A DNA stretch of 64,000 nt from Stenopsyche tienmushanensis (GCA_008973525.1 WACJ01000501.1:124001-188000); one strand, 5' to 3'; positions 18,570 through 31,545 are shown, counted from the stretch's first letter. Notes: generated by a model from the sequence alone, not told the origin. Made by a program: numbers and translations.

Positions 18570-20940
18570 TAAAATTCAACCCAAAAATAGGTGGCACTGT
18601 TTAATTATTTATTTTCAAATAATATATGTTTATTAAAATATGCAACATAAACATTATTCGAACTAAAAATAAGAATATTAATTAAAAATGCATTTTTACT
18701 ATGATCATAAATGCTATAAAAATATATATTTTTTTTTAGATAAGGACGTAAAATATTAATACTACAATTAATATATACAATACAGTTATGCTTTAATATG
18801 GAATAAATAAAATGGAATATAAACGATATATAAAATGATTTAGAACGCTTTGATTAGATTAGTGTTGCCATATACAAACGTCCTTTGAATTATTTAGTTT
18901 AATTTTATCTTCTCCGATGAATGAACGAATGAATGAGAGCACGACCTCCAAGCGTTATTAAATTAAAATCAGTCACGTGAAAGGATATCCCGACGAGATT
19001 ATCTAATAAAATTATGTATTGTAAGACGTTTGCTTGTCTAATTTAAAAATGACGTTAACCCTTAAAGTCCCAAGATACGATATATCGTCGATTGTTACAC
19101 TAGCGAAGATTGCAAACAACGATCGCTGTTGGCTCTTGATTGATAACTTCAAAATGCTCGAATTTTTGAATATGATTAATTTAGATGTTGAAATTAAAAC
19201 AAATCAGATAAAATAAAACAATTTTATTTCGATATTATCCTGATGCATATCAAATATTCTTATTTTTACTAGTCGCCGTGACAATTTCTTTGGTCTATTT
19301 ATCGCACAGGGTGGCTATTAAAATGAAAAGAAATATTTTTAGGCATCGGAGTCTCCCCCGGGAGCATCCTCGCAGGGAAAACCTAAAGCTATAATATTTT
19401 TTTCTCGCTAATGAAAATATTTTATGAGCGTCGTGATCTGATGCTGCATGGCTTTCTTTTAATGTGCTTTTTAATACCACTTTGTGTTTAAAAAATATCA
19501 TAAAACTTTATATAAGTCGACGTCTCTCTTTTTGATTCATGACTTAAAAATATACAGACGCCATCTGACGTTCGTTTGATGATGGAATTTAATGTTTGTT
19601 AATATTTAACGACCAAAAACATTTGACCACCGAGAAGTAGATGAAATGTCGCAATTTTTAAGCGATGAAATAATTTGAATAAAAATGTATTATACATCTG
19701 AATAGACGATGGAAATGATAAAAATATGATAAGCAAAAACAGTTAATTTCCATAAATTTTATTATATAATAATGTTTTTTTATTTTTTTTTTGGGCTTCC
19801 TTAAAAATTTTGCAGTTGGTTTGTACTACAATTTAATGTTCATATCGAACAAAAAATCTTATTATTACAAAATGTGGTTGATTTGCATTAAATTGGTATT
19901 CTTCTGAAGTTCAAAATCCATTCCATTTGGGTATCGTTAGATTTGCATTTTGATTAAATTGTTCAATTTTTTTCTCTGGAAAAAATCTTTAACAATACAC
20001 AAAAGCATGTATACCAAAACGTAGTGCTCATAATCTCTTGAAATAACAATAAATTGATGCAAAAAACAATAAATGTTGCACATTTTTGGCCAAAGATAAA
20101 GTCATCGAAAAATGGACCTCTTGAATACGTGCTACCAAGTAAAGCCGCGTAAAGATCAGTATATCGACAATAAATCGACATATTAAATGTATTTATATGG
20201 AATAACATACAAGTATTTTTACCAGCAGAGAAGATACAGCTGTGATAACACACGAAATTGGCTCAAAAATGCTTTTAAATTCGATCTTCTTAGAGAATCG
20301 TAAGAAATTTCAATAACAACTTCAAATCAGAAGACGACTCATGTGCTTCAAATAAATTTAAATCAATACTAAAAATAGACTGCTATAATACCCAAAGCGA
20401 TTGATGATATAACTCTTTTAATATGTATTTTAAATAGATATGATTTGTTGGAATTATTAAAATTGTTAAATCATTGCACATCTATTAAATTTCAATTGCT
20501 ATTGTGGTTTCTATGTAATGTGTGCTTCAGTTATTTAATAATAAAAATAAGTTGTAATTAATCAGCCAATTAATACATTTGGGTTCGTCTAAAACTACTG
20601 AAAATGATTATGTGAAAATAAACATCTTTGGGCATTAATAGCTCAGTCATTAAAACGAACAATCTTTCAAAATGTTGCAAATGGAAATTGGTATAATAGT
20701 GTAATAAAAATGGGTGAAAAACATAGCTATTTAAAGTAGGTTGACATTTGTATGCACAAAAATTGTTTGTATAGAAAAACATTTATGTTAATGTGTTTTT
20801 TTTAAATGTATAAAGTGATGAAAATTACAGATCTATGCGCACGATATTATAGGGTTAAAGGCGCTCGGACATGTTGTACGTGCATCAAAAGATGCCTCGC
20901 GCATTGAAAAGATTAATGAATTCAGAATCTGATACAAAAG
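18570..20940. other. AT-rich sequence, nothing recognised
   Basis: Several short frames are present, all AT-driven. A GC-richer scrap near 19340-19385 has no recognisable content. Confidence 0.5.
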
Positions 20941-20948
20941 TAGGCTAT

Positions 20949-20973
20949 CGCATATTACAGCATGTAATATGCG
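20949..20973. repeat. Perfect 10-bp hairpin
   Basis: The arms CGCATATTAC and GTAATATGCG are exact complements separated by AGCAT. The element lies in featureless DNA, next to two imperfect copies of 'gctcg-acatgttgt-tac' at 20870 and 20990. Confidence 0.8.
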
Positions 20974-21826
20974 AAATGTTAAAGAGTATGCTCGCACATG
21001 TTGTGTACAGTACTCCATAGCACTTTATTTTCAATATCGTGCTTTATTTCAAATACAATAAGTGCCAAAAACGATACTATTTGATACAATATTACGTGTC
21101 CCAAATGTATCGATTTTAAGCTGGAACAAATGTCATCCTTTGGTATTAGAACTGAAGATTTATAAAGATGTATTTTGTCATTTCGAAAACATTTGGATTG
21201 ATAAGAATCTTTTGATTTGGAAGGGGCTTTTATATATTAGTAATTAAAACAAAAATGTTAGTAATTAATGATTTTGTTTTGTTATTATTTATGTTATATA
21301 ATAAAAATAAAAAAATACGATCACTGGTATTTTATTACAATTAAATCACAAATTAAAACTTATTTAATTAATTTTATTATCAGCCAAATTAATAAGCTAT
21401 CAAAAACAAGAATTTTCTAATCAAGATAATTGCATATTTCCATTAGGAGGGTGCATTATACTATTAGAAGACATTAGAAGACTGTGACTTTGACGGACAG
21501 GAAAATACCCAAAATCAACGTCTTGCAGCTCTTCGTTTGAATGCAAAATTTAATCTTATATATTTTTGTATTGCGTGTGTGTATCAAATTGGATCATAAT
21601 TTAGAGAAATTATTTCGAAAATGATATTTTAGAAAATTAATGCTCATTTGTCATATCAGCGGTCCGAAAATTGGACCGATTGAGCATACAAACCTTATGG
21701 CCAATCTGTCCTCGTTTGGGGCTTTTTGTGGCATTTTCGAAGCAACGTAGCGTCTAGACACTTTCTATCATAGTTACATACAACAGTAATCATACATTGC
21801 ATTGGGTCTATACATTGGGTCGGGTA

Positions 21827-21856
21827 CTTTTGGGACCATCTTTGTATATTATTTCA
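21827..21856 (+). mobile_element. Mariner terminal repeat, family B, solo end
   Basis: The sequence GGTCGGGTACTTTTGGGACC matches the outward end of the family B mariners (consensus TACGAGGGTAGTCCCAGAAG when inverted). No transposase was identified directly to its left. Confidence 0.5.
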
Positions 21857-21959
21857 AAACATACAATAATATTAGTTAACTTTAAAAATAAATTGGATTT
21901 TCCGGGGGAGATTTAATAAGTGAATATTCACAAAGTTGTATTGATTGAGCATCGACTGC

Positions 21960-22125
21960 ATTTTAAAAAGGGCTGTACGTCACATATAGACTGAAAATTT
22001 GCACATGAGAAAGCTGTGCGCAAGATGGGTGCCGCGTTTGCTTGAAATGGAACAAAAACAGCGTCGCGTTTCAAGTCAAACAAGTTTTTGTTAGGTCGTA
22101 TACTTCTAGGACTACCCTCATATAT
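21960..22125 (+). mobile_element. Family B mariner: N-terminal piece joined to right end
   Basis: The plus strand encodes ENLHMRKLCARWVPRLLEME, a mariner N-terminal block, followed within about 40 bases by the terminal repeat GTATACTTCTAGGACTACCC. Nearly the whole transposase has been deleted. Confidence 0.7.
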
Positions 22126-22129
22126 TCCA

Positions 22130-22890
22130 AATATGGATATTTTGATGATTTTTTTTAACTCATCGTTATTATGTTAAGGAGAATGAGTTTTGATGACTTT
22201 TAAACCGGAAAACATACACGCTATGCTTTAATGTAAATTCACTTTTCTGTCAGCTCCACCGCAGCGTCTAACAAGCTTGATAATAAATGAACCTTAACAC
22301 TATTGATAGCACACAATATTCTTTAATTTTTGCGGAATATTTCTTAATGTTCAAATTGCATGGTATTTGCTTTTTGTTCAGCTATTTTTGCCTATTAATG
22401 TGTTGCGAAAATAAAAAGATAGGGTCACCGTGCAAGCCTGCCAGCTTACTTCTGAAGGAGTAGATTTTGCAAAGGAGTGGTGATACTCGGCTAATGACGC
22501 CACTCCAGAACGGTCAAGAGGGAATAATAAAATTGATCAACGATAAGAATGATGCGAGTACCTTAATAATCAAAACAAACGCCTGTTCTCAGGACAACAC
22601 GAACGAAAATCGTCTTATCTTTGTTTAATTCATTTTTTGTTGAATAGTAAGTATGAACATTTATAATATTGAGAATGTTTAGACGTGTAGGGGTACCTTT
22701 ATGGCTGTATTATAAATATAAAAAGGGAAGTAGGAATTTATTATAAATATAAATTGAATACAGATCTTGTATACCGATAGATGGAACTAATGTGAATGCC
22801 TTTTCCGAGCATCAGAAGCTGAAGTTCTTCAATTTAAATGGACTATGCGCGTATGGAATAATTAATATTTTCGTGCAACACGTTATGTTT
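22130..22890. other. Mostly unassigned, with one shared repeat
   Basis: Bases 22670-22715 share 'ttagacgtgtaggggtacct' with 33383-33421 (inverted) and, with two mismatches, 56153-56200. The rest is unrecognised. Confidence 0.45.
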
Positions 22891-22899
22891 CAATTTACG

Positions 22900-23235
22900 T
22901 CGCTCCGTTCAGCGTCGCTAGTTTCTGGCGAGGCCGTCGGGTGGCGCGGCGGTGGCCGTTTGCGCAATCGTGCGACGGATTCCAGAGCGGCAAACGGGAG
23001 CTTTTCAGTTGTACGCCAAAGTCATCGGCGACAGCATCTAACAGCCGACACAAATAGCTGTACGTATCTAATTCCGACTCATATTCTCGCGAGTGACCAC
23101 AAATAAACTCAAACTACAATCTTACGTAATTCAGTGCTAATCCAAACTAACTTTCGCCAACTTGGACTCGACTTGTGACGAGTTTTCCGGCTCTTGTGCC
23201 CCGCAACAGTGCCCAAAAGAGCGTCCAAAAAGGTG
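22900..23235 (+). promoter_or_regulatory. GC/CpG-rich island, possible promoter and non-coding first exon
   Basis: A GC-rich, CpG-rich block is followed by sequence free of transposon motifs. 'TTTTCAGTTG' near 23003 resembles an arthropod initiator (TCAGT), and 'CCAAAAAG|GTGATC' near 23234 could be a splice donor. No long coding frame runs through it. This is composition-based inference. Confidence 0.3.
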
Positions 23236-23239
23236 ATCA

Positions 23240-25450
23240 TGATAACACTTCACAAATTCAAATTAAACACCAAAGATAAAAAGTGATCCAATAACAAAAC
23301 CTGTCATCGATTTTTAAATACAAAAATCTTACAGTGATTTTTTTGTTGTTTTAAATTATTCATATTTTAGTAGAATTTTAATGATAAACACATGAGAAAA
23401 AATATGATAGATCGCCCATTATAGCATAAATGAGCAAACAATCCCTATTAAATTCGTAGTGATTTATATTGTTAAAATTGTGTTAAAAAAGTACCGACAT
23501 ACCGTGTGAAATGGGTAAGCGCAGCCATGCAAAGATCGATCGGATGTGCGTGGATCGCGTCAATAATGCGAATAGTTCACTGGTGTCAGATCGCGCACGA
23601 AACCACCCAATCGATCGATCCCGCGTCTGATCTTTAAAAAGCGCATTCGAATTAACAACGGCAATAAGACGTACAACAATAACGATGATGGCGATGTTAT
23701 AATGTGTTTGTCGGTCCGTGACAGATAAATTGAGCTATTTGCACAAAGGCGCGAGATACATTATGTTTTAGTGTCGTTATTTGCGATGTCTTCCAGGCGG
23801 AATGCGGGTCCTCGGGCGAATCCCTGCTCCAATTAGGAATAATTAGGTCCCGGATTATATTGAACGCGCTAGGATCTAATATCATCGCGATCTATGCAGC
23901 GGGATTTATTTTTTTGCACGTTGGGATATGATTTATTGCACAATTCATTGCGAATATGCAAAGCGGGGATGAATGTGGATGTAAGGATGCAAGCCGTCAA
24001 GTCTTATTAATTGCTCGAGGGATGCACAATGGAGAATTTAGCATAAAAAATGCATGCAATTTGCTAAATATTAACGATGGAATCGTATGATTTTGGCATT
24101 GTATATCAATTAGCTTAATTGAGATATATTTTCGATACGACGTCTTGGGTCGAACGATCCGATTCTTCGACATGAAAGAACTGAGTCCATATATCGAGTG
24201 AAATTAATCGCCCCTTAACCACCCCCGGGAATAAGTATAGTAATCCTGACGCTGTGGATAAATTGATGATAGGGATTGGCGTTAGCTAAATCGGCATCCA
24301 TAAAATGTATATATATATATAGGGAGAAATCAGATCTTGTCGATCCATTCGTGTTTTTGCCCAAGTGAAAAATTGACAAGCATTTATTTGTTCTTCGACA
24401 AATTTGCTGATTGGATATCTTAAATCTTCCATCGAAGTAAACGCGCAGATCTTCGCGTGAAAAAAATGGATTGTTAATAATTTTAAGGCTCATTAGGGCT
24501 TCGAACCGCAATCGATAACCGATAAAACCGTTATTTTTACCGTAACCGAAACCGATATGAATCGAAGCGTTCCAAGCCGAAAGTGGACGTTTAAATCATT
24601 ATGCTATTGATAAAATGTGTTTGTAATTAAAAAAAATTATAAATTCGGATGGACGCTACACGCCGCAGTGAAACAACATTCCAGTTAAAAATATGTGGTA
24701 ATTGTTCGTGCAAAAAAAAAACCACACAAATCAACACGTTTGACCACACCCATCGATTGCCAGAAAAAAACACGCCGAAGCAGCGAAAATCGACAATTAA
24801 AGCAGCCCGAAGATAAAGAAAACCAAACAACACGTGAGTCCTTTTTCTTCCCATTTTATTTAAATTCAAGCCGCGTCCGTCCGTCAAGTCTACTTGTGCC
24901 CAAATAAAACGACATTGACCTTTCGACTCGAATTGATTCGAGTCCATTTGTGGCGATCATATTCATCATTCCATTATTCACCGAACGAGCTTTCAATCAG
25001 CGGCCTGATTAAGATATTGTCGTCTTTTGAGCTTTTTAATTCGGCGTTAAAAAAAGGCCCTTTGTGTTGGCGCGATGGATCTCGATCCAGATGATAAGGA
25101 CTCTTCATCCTGGCTGACTTTTTTTCCCGTTCTCGATTTTAATTAAACTCAGACAATGAGAGCGCAAATCTTGACCGCAGGATCCATCCTTCATTTTCAG
25201 CGTCAAATTTTGCATTCGTCCCCATTTAAAGCGATCAATATTTTAAAACATATCGCCCGAAGCAAACAATTTCATCAAAAACATTTTGTTTGAATAAATT
25301 CATGCAAACAATTCATTTTTCGTATTGAAATCAAACATCGATTCGTTGATCCAATATAGTTTAATTAAATAATATAAGACCGTATAAAATATAATATCAA
25401 TGTATACTTCCTGTATTTGTAAATTTGTCACAATGTTTGTTGAATTTATA
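23240..25450. other. No feature recognised
   Basis: Mixed AT-rich DNA. 'ATCGATCG' runs occur near 23530-23620 and a short (AT)n run near 24308. The frames at 24627-24947 overlap on both strands and look incidental. Confidence 0.5.
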
Positions 25451-25591
25451 ATAAACTAGCTGGCACCCGGCGCTTCTGCTGCCACAAAAGTAATAATTAA
25501 TAAAAATATCATTTGAAATTTGAAAGAGTTATCTTGTTTAATTAGGAATGATAGAAAAAAATAATGATTTTGTTGGTTTTATTATAAATAT

Positions 25592-25900
25592 GAACAAACA
25601 TACACACATTGATTTTTATATATAATATCTACTGTAAGTTAATTATACTATGCTTATATTATTTGAGAAAGTGCAAACAATAAATTGGCAAAGTTTTATC
25701 GCATTCGAATGAACGATATGGCAGTGCATTAAATACGAACAAACAAACATTAATTTTTATATATTAGACTATGCTTATGTTACTTCGCGAATCTTTAGCA
25801 ATAAATGGACGAAGTTTTATTGCAATCTGATGAACGGTATGGCAGCGCATTTCGAACGAACAAAGCCTAATTCATTTTTATATATTAGATTGATGGGGGA
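25592..25900. repeat. Tandem repeat, units 145 and 117 bp, shared with window start
   Basis: Units start near 25592, 25737 and 25854 (the last truncated), each opening with GAACAAAC or GAACGAAC. Shared words are 'agactatgctta', 'gaagttttat' and 'tgaacggtatggcag'. The same unit occurs twice at 200-412. Just upstream at 25455-25480, 'actagctggcacccggcgct' resembles a repeat end common in arthropod genomes. Confidence 0.72.
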
Positions 25901-26149
25901 TTGATGAAAACAATGCTATTTGCATAGATGAAATTTAATGTATGTCTCTATGCTTATATATTTATTTATCTGAATAAATAAATATGTATTTAAATAAAAT
26001 TGCATCCATATGTAAAATGTACAATTTTGAACCTTGTTTGAAATATGACTCCCATCCATTTGATTCAACATCAGAAGTGCTCTCTCATAAATTTACAATA
26101 TCATGCGATTTTTTAAATATATTTTATTTAAAACAAACATATATGTATA

Positions 26150-27195
26150 TTAGGGGGACCTGAAAATATTCGCGTATTTAATAAAAACCATTCAAATGTA
26201 TTTATAACGAAATTTTGATATATTTGTGCAGTTATATTTATTCCCGGTTTTATTAATTCATAATGAATCATTCCCTGTATATCCCACCATGTGTATAAAA
26301 TAATTGGGGTCGTATATTATGGGTGAATAAGCCATTTCTCAACATCAGTTAAAATGCTATTCGAAAAGGGGTTATTTTTTGTGTTTTCAAGAATGTATAG
26401 CGTATGTCGCTCGTTTTTATTGTGTTTGGCGAAGGCGTTCGGTACCCATCCTATCCCATAACATCCATCCTATTCGTTTTGCAGTTGAATTTTGAATGTT
26501 CCCAATGAGATCCTCAAATCTGAGTGGGGAAAAAATGTAGAAACAAAATGTCGAGCCAGACTCGACATAGGACCGCAAAGAGTTATGGGTGTATTCTAGT
26601 CTAGAATTTTTATTTTTTGCATATTTTCAAAGTTCAAACTTTTAAGAATCCCTATCAGATTTATATAAAAAAAATATTTTTGACCATTTAAAAAAAAAAA
26701 TAAGTCCAAAAAATGACTTTTTTAAACAGTCGTTATTTTGAGAAAATAAATTTATTTTTATTTTTTGTGGTAAGGACTATAGCGAAATCTTTACTAATTA
26801 AGAATATTATTTTAATTTTGTATTCTTGATGACTAAAATGATTAAAATTGTGTCAACCAGGATATACCATTTTTTTACCCCTTACATTTTACAAGCCTAT
26901 AACTTTTTTGATTTCAAATTTTTTTTAATATATTTAAAAAATGTCAATAACAAAACACTTAATAAAATAACGTGAATTTAAAATGTTTTTTGTTTCCTTT
27001 CTATCGAATTTTAAAAAACGCCCAAAATTTATGCCTTTAGACTAGAATATCCCCATAAGCTTCCATTGCCTGAATTAAATTTCTGGAAGCAATATTGGCA
27101 TCTGCGGACTGTTACCACTTCACCATAAACATATTTGATTATTTTACTGGCTTTTGTGGTATTCTAATCCAAATCAAAAACAAACAGCATACAAT
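26150..27195 (-). mobile_element. Mariner family C relic with a nested insertion
   Basis: The terminal repeat at 26150 (TTAGGGGGACCTGAAAATAT) matches the right end of the 41742-42298 mariner. Minus-strand frames include RHTLYILENTKNNPFSNSIL and VEKWL near 26320-26420 and WWDIQGMIHYELIKPGINIT near 26230-26290, mariner core blocks. Bases 27090-27175, inverted, match 41813-41925. A separate element (26593-27048) interrupts it. Confidence 0.75.
26593..27048. mobile_element. Nested short element with TTCTAG ends
   Basis: It begins ATTCTAGTCTAGAAT and ends TTTAGACTAGAAT, so the ends are inverted repeats, flanked by TA. Its interior ('ttgtgtcaaccaggatatac', 'ttaccccttaca', 'ataacttttttgattt') matches 47240-47470 inverted. 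It sits inside a mariner, so it inserted later. No transposase frame is seen. Confidence 0.72.
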
Positions 27196-27199
27196 GACG

Positions 27200-29085
27200 G
27201 ATGTGGACTTTGTTAGTTTCGGTTCTGGAAATAAAACAAATCTTTTGCACAAAAATAATGTTCAACAATAGTTCTACAAATAAAATAACTTACAAAGATA
27301 TTTTCGTTATTGTGTCTGGACACAAATTGAGCTCAAACATAAGGTCTCAAAATTTTCGAATACTTTCGGGTCTAATAACAGTAATTAAACATTATTTATC
27401 ATATGATTTTATCGATTTGCATAAGTAAATCATGGATAAAAATTGAGAATTCAATAACTAGAGGTCATGGGAGTGATTCCATGCTTCTATTTCAATATTT
27501 TATTGATATGGATTATTTTCATCCGTTTCGATTAGACGAAACCAATAAAATTTATGGCAGTGCTGAGATATTTGCTCAAGATGGCTGTGCAAGAATAAAT
27601 TAATACATCATCTTAAAAGCAACTTTGGACACATTAATTAATAACCGATTTTTGAAATTATCGAAAGCTCGAATAGAGCGAAAAAACGAGAAATTGTATG
27701 TCGAATTGCGAATCGGATCTGTCAGTTTAACGAGTGATCGATTCTGGAAGACGAATGAGGGGCATATTTCTTATGGTGCGCGTCGTACGATCCGCAAAAT
27801 ATTCTCTCATATCGACATTTGGACGTTGGGAAAATTTAGGGAAAAGGTCGGTCCACAATTTGAATAACATATATTCGGGATCACGATAGAATTGATCCTA
27901 CTTTCGCAAATATGAGTGCCTTTTCAAAGACTTTGTCTTCCCCGTCGAAGCACGCGCGTATATTGATAGACTTCATATGTAAGATTTTCATTTTTTCCTA
28001 TGTCAGGATCGTGTATGAATTCAATTTTCCAAATTGTATCGTCTGTGCTGAAAAAACATTGCGTCTGAAATGGATATTTGAGCAAAAAACATGAAAAAAA
28101 CGTAACCCATCATATGAAAAAGATTAATATCGCCATGTATCCGTCGGTGAGGATATCTTCAATGAATACCATAAAAATAGTAACAACGTACTTAGTAATT
28201 CGAATTTAGATTCTGAACCATTACATCAAATTATTACTATAGAACAAATATATCATGTTTGTGCAATTTGTTCGAAACGAATATAATTGGATGAAAATGG
28301 GAATGTTCCCATGTTTACTCAAATGAGATAAAAATAATATCTATTTATCTTAATACAATAGAATCCTTGGATTTCTTGATAAATTTGGATTCATGCTAAT
28401 TTATACAGAAATTCGGTTGTGTCAATATGTCTATCTAAAAATATCTATTATTGTAGAACATGCTGACCAAACTTCCATAAAGCAGAAACTAAAATGAATC
28501 AATTATATCAACATGCAAATATACATTAAGGATAAAAATATTTTAAAATTTTAAACAAGTCAGCGATTGATGAAAATTACAAAAAATTAATATAAAAAAC
28601 CGCGTAAATATTTCGTTTCGAAGTTGGCGCATCTGCCGTATAAGGGGGATCCCAACGGCAAGTTTGTTTGTCGGCCATTTTGTTCAGTCACAGTAAATTC
28701 TTCCACTGGAGAGATCATCGCACGCTCCTGTCCGTGCTAGATCGAAGAATGAACGTTCGGAATCCATAGATAACAATTAATTTTTTTTAAATTTTTACAT
28801 TAACCTTTTCCTACCGGTGATGTATTTACTACACCTCGACTCTAATAATGGGAATATCGATATGAAATATAATAGATACGGGCTTCAGAATTTTTATATT
28901 CCTCCGCAATATAATTACGAATTCACATCAAAGTATTATAGTATATAAGTATTCATATGCGGCAACGGAAATAAATAATTTGTCGGGAAATCGGGAATTT
29001 TGCGATTTTTAGTTTTAATTCGTGCCTCAGCAGAAAGGAATTTTATCAGTCACGTTGATGATATTATATGAAAATGGGGGTTCAA
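27200..29085. other. No gene recognised
   Basis: Short frames at 27201-28094 show no family motif. A CpG-richer patch at 28620-28760 ('tcggccattttgttcagtca') could be promoter-like but is unsupported. The remainder is AT-rich. Confidence 0.45.
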
Positions 29086-29094
29086 GCGGCCATC

Positions 29095-29190
29095 AACTCA
29101 AACTAGCATTTAAATGATGACGATACTTCCAACGAGTGTGGAGGCTGAGTGTGCATTTTCAGCAGCAAGTTGCCTGATTTCCAAAATCAG
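29095..29190 (+). mobile_element. hAT transposase C-terminal scrap
   Basis: The plus frame gives ILPTSVEAECAFSAASCLIS then KIR. This matches the hAT dimerisation motif (P-TS--AER-FS-AG---(T/S)K-R). Only about 30 residues survive. The downstream stretch 29290-29340 is repeated at 33540-33600 (GAGAGTCAT and ATGACGA words), suggesting a shared hAT 3' end. Confidence 0.65.
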
Positions 29191-29403
29191 ATGTTTTTCT
29201 TACATAAATAAAATTCTTTCGCCTTCACGTTATTTTTTATATTAAACAAATGGACTTATTAGTAATTTTTGATCATTTTTTTTAACAGAGTACGAAATAG
29301 AGAGTCATTACATCAATAATCAACAAATGACGATACAATAAAGATTAAAATCAATAAATAAAATAATAAATGGTAGAAAGCCATATAAATTAAATATATA
29401 TAT

Positions 29404-31309
29404 ATTCTAGTCTAGAATTTTGAAAAAATATATTTTTTTTGTATTTGTTTCAAAGTTTAGACTTTTAAGAATATATTCTCAAAAGGAATTTCCATAATTC
29501 TAATTATTTACAGAGTTATAGCTTTTTTAGTGAAGCGAAAGTCAATCTTATCAGAATGAAATCTTAAAACGCGCTTTTTTCAACACGGTCGACATGATAT
29601 CTCAAGTTTTAATTATCCGATTTACTTAAAATTTGGTATGAACCTTTTTCATATAACCTTATATTGTCTTTACCAGATTTAAGTTAAAAATAAATGTTAG
29701 AACATGGTATCTATGTTTAACTCAATTTAAAATTAACTCACTGATCAAAGGTAACAGTGCTAATATAGTCGAAATATAACGTTGATTCCTGGAGCTAATT
29801 CTTGATATAAAGGCAACAAAGCTTGTATTTGATTAAAGAAAAAAGTCTTTAGATTATCAAGTGACATTGACCTTTAAAAATAGCAACCTCTTTAGCATAA
29901 ATAATTAAGGAGTTAAAATTTTTAGGGCTCCGAGCCGGGAGTGTTTGTTTGATGGTAAAAGTTAAAAACGGATTTAGAACCGGAATTAATTATTCATCCC
30001 GGTTCCAGGGTATGTCCGGTATCATATTCATATCGCGGGATCATTTTTCAGCGGGTAAATAGTGAGAGCGAACGCCGCGAATACTAATTTCAGAGGCGTT
30101 CAACTATTTTTAAAAGCGACGTCCGTCAAAAGAATGCTCATGAATATTTTATAACTTTAGAAGCGCCGAATAACCTATGCTAATATTCGTGTCCGCACTT
30201 TCAAAAGCGTCGCGAAAGCGGCAGCTTTTTCGAAAATCGCGAATGTAAATCCGATGATTCGGGCTTGTCGGGGTGATTATGTCGAGGTATGCGATGAAAA
30301 AAAAATCGCGATGGTAAGAATTCGTTGGTCAAAGCCCTTTGATGTTTCATTCATCCGTAATTTTCTCATCAATTTGAAGCACGTCTTTATTTTGAAGAGG
30401 CTAAAATGTGATGGAAACGGTCTGTTAACGTCTTCAAACAACGTCTCGAGGCCTAAGCCCTCTATCACTTCATTAAAATTTGGCAAAATGGCATGCCTTT
30501 AGAGCGAAACTCAAATTCGGATCGAAAATAAGTACCTGCTCGGATACTCACTTTTATTATTTTTTGATATAACATCTCCACGCTAAATTGTTTCGGATAA
30601 TTTTGTAAGTCCTGGGATTTGGTCGGATGACTTCCAAAAGCTCGGGTCACTTTGGAAACCTCTTTAATGCTCCCGAAAGTTCTCCGTACAATTGTCCCAT
30701 TGTCTTCGGGAATAGCTTTGTGGAATCGTGACTAGATTTTCTGCTATGTAGCAACAATGCAGATCTGAATGTCTTTAAATTTCGGCTTTTTTAAATTTAA
30801 ATTTAATTTCTTCTTATTTCGCATAAAATTAATTTTTTGAAACAAAATAGCATCGTTAATTTTTTTATTCCAAAATTTAAACATTACATTTAAACCGTTT
30901 TTGTGCGATAGATGCTTTCCGCGGAAAATCGCACAAAGAAGCTATGACTTCGCATAAGACTAAAAATCGCATAACTTTGAAACAGCTATATAAAATATAT
31001 CCAAAATCGCATAAAAATGTTAATAAAAAACAATAAGGCAATATAACTCATAATTAGAAAATAGAAAATATATAGAAAAGATTTGTACCCTATTTGAAGT
31101 AAATTAATTAATGAAAACTTGAGATATGATGTCAACCGCGTTGAAAAAAGCAGTTTCGAGAAAAAACGCGTTAAAATATTTCATTATGGTAGGATTGGCC
31201 AAGTAAGTAGTTGGAAATTTCTTTGGAGAATTTATTTTCAAAATTCAAAACATTGGAAAATGCAAAAAAAAAAAACAAAATCATTTTATTCAAAATTCTA
31301 AACTAGAAT
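29404..31309. mobile_element. Long-armed inverted-repeat element, about 1.9 kb
   Basis: The left end ATTCTAGTCTAGAAT and right end ATTCTAAACTAGAAT are outward inverted repeats, flanked by TA. The inverted similarity extends inward about 270 bp: 29575-29620 ('cttttttcaacacggtcgac', 'atgatatctcaag') matches 31110-31160 inverted. The interior has no transposase, so it is a non-autonomous foldback-like transposon, related at its ends to 26593-27048. Short frames inside (30254-30502 and antisense) are not recognised. Confidence 0.75.
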
Positions 31310-31374
31310 AAAGGGCGTGGTTGTATATTAAACGATAGCAGATGCTTTAAAAAAGTCGCATAAAAAGAGGTTCA

Positions 31375-31545
31375 TGATTTTATCGCTCAAACGTTGCAAT
31401 AAGTTTCATTTTATGCTTATGAATCGACGCAAAGACTCGGTTTCGACGATGCTTTTTTGTTCAATTGTGAGCAAGCGCGGCACCCATCTTACGCACAGCT
31501 TTCTCATGTGCAAATTTTCAGTCAATATGAGATTTAAATAACTTT
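31375..31545 (-). mobile_element. Family B mariner N-terminal fragment
   Basis: The minus strand gives FAHEKAVRKMG in one frame and LHMRKLCVRWVPRLLTIEQK in another, the same N-terminal mariner block as at 21965 and 41400. Frameshifts are present and no ends were found. Confidence 0.65.

Noticed and set aside
28620..28760. CpG-richer patch with an initiator-like TTCAGTC
   Set aside because: No TATA, donor or coding exon follows; the evidence is too thin for a promoter call.
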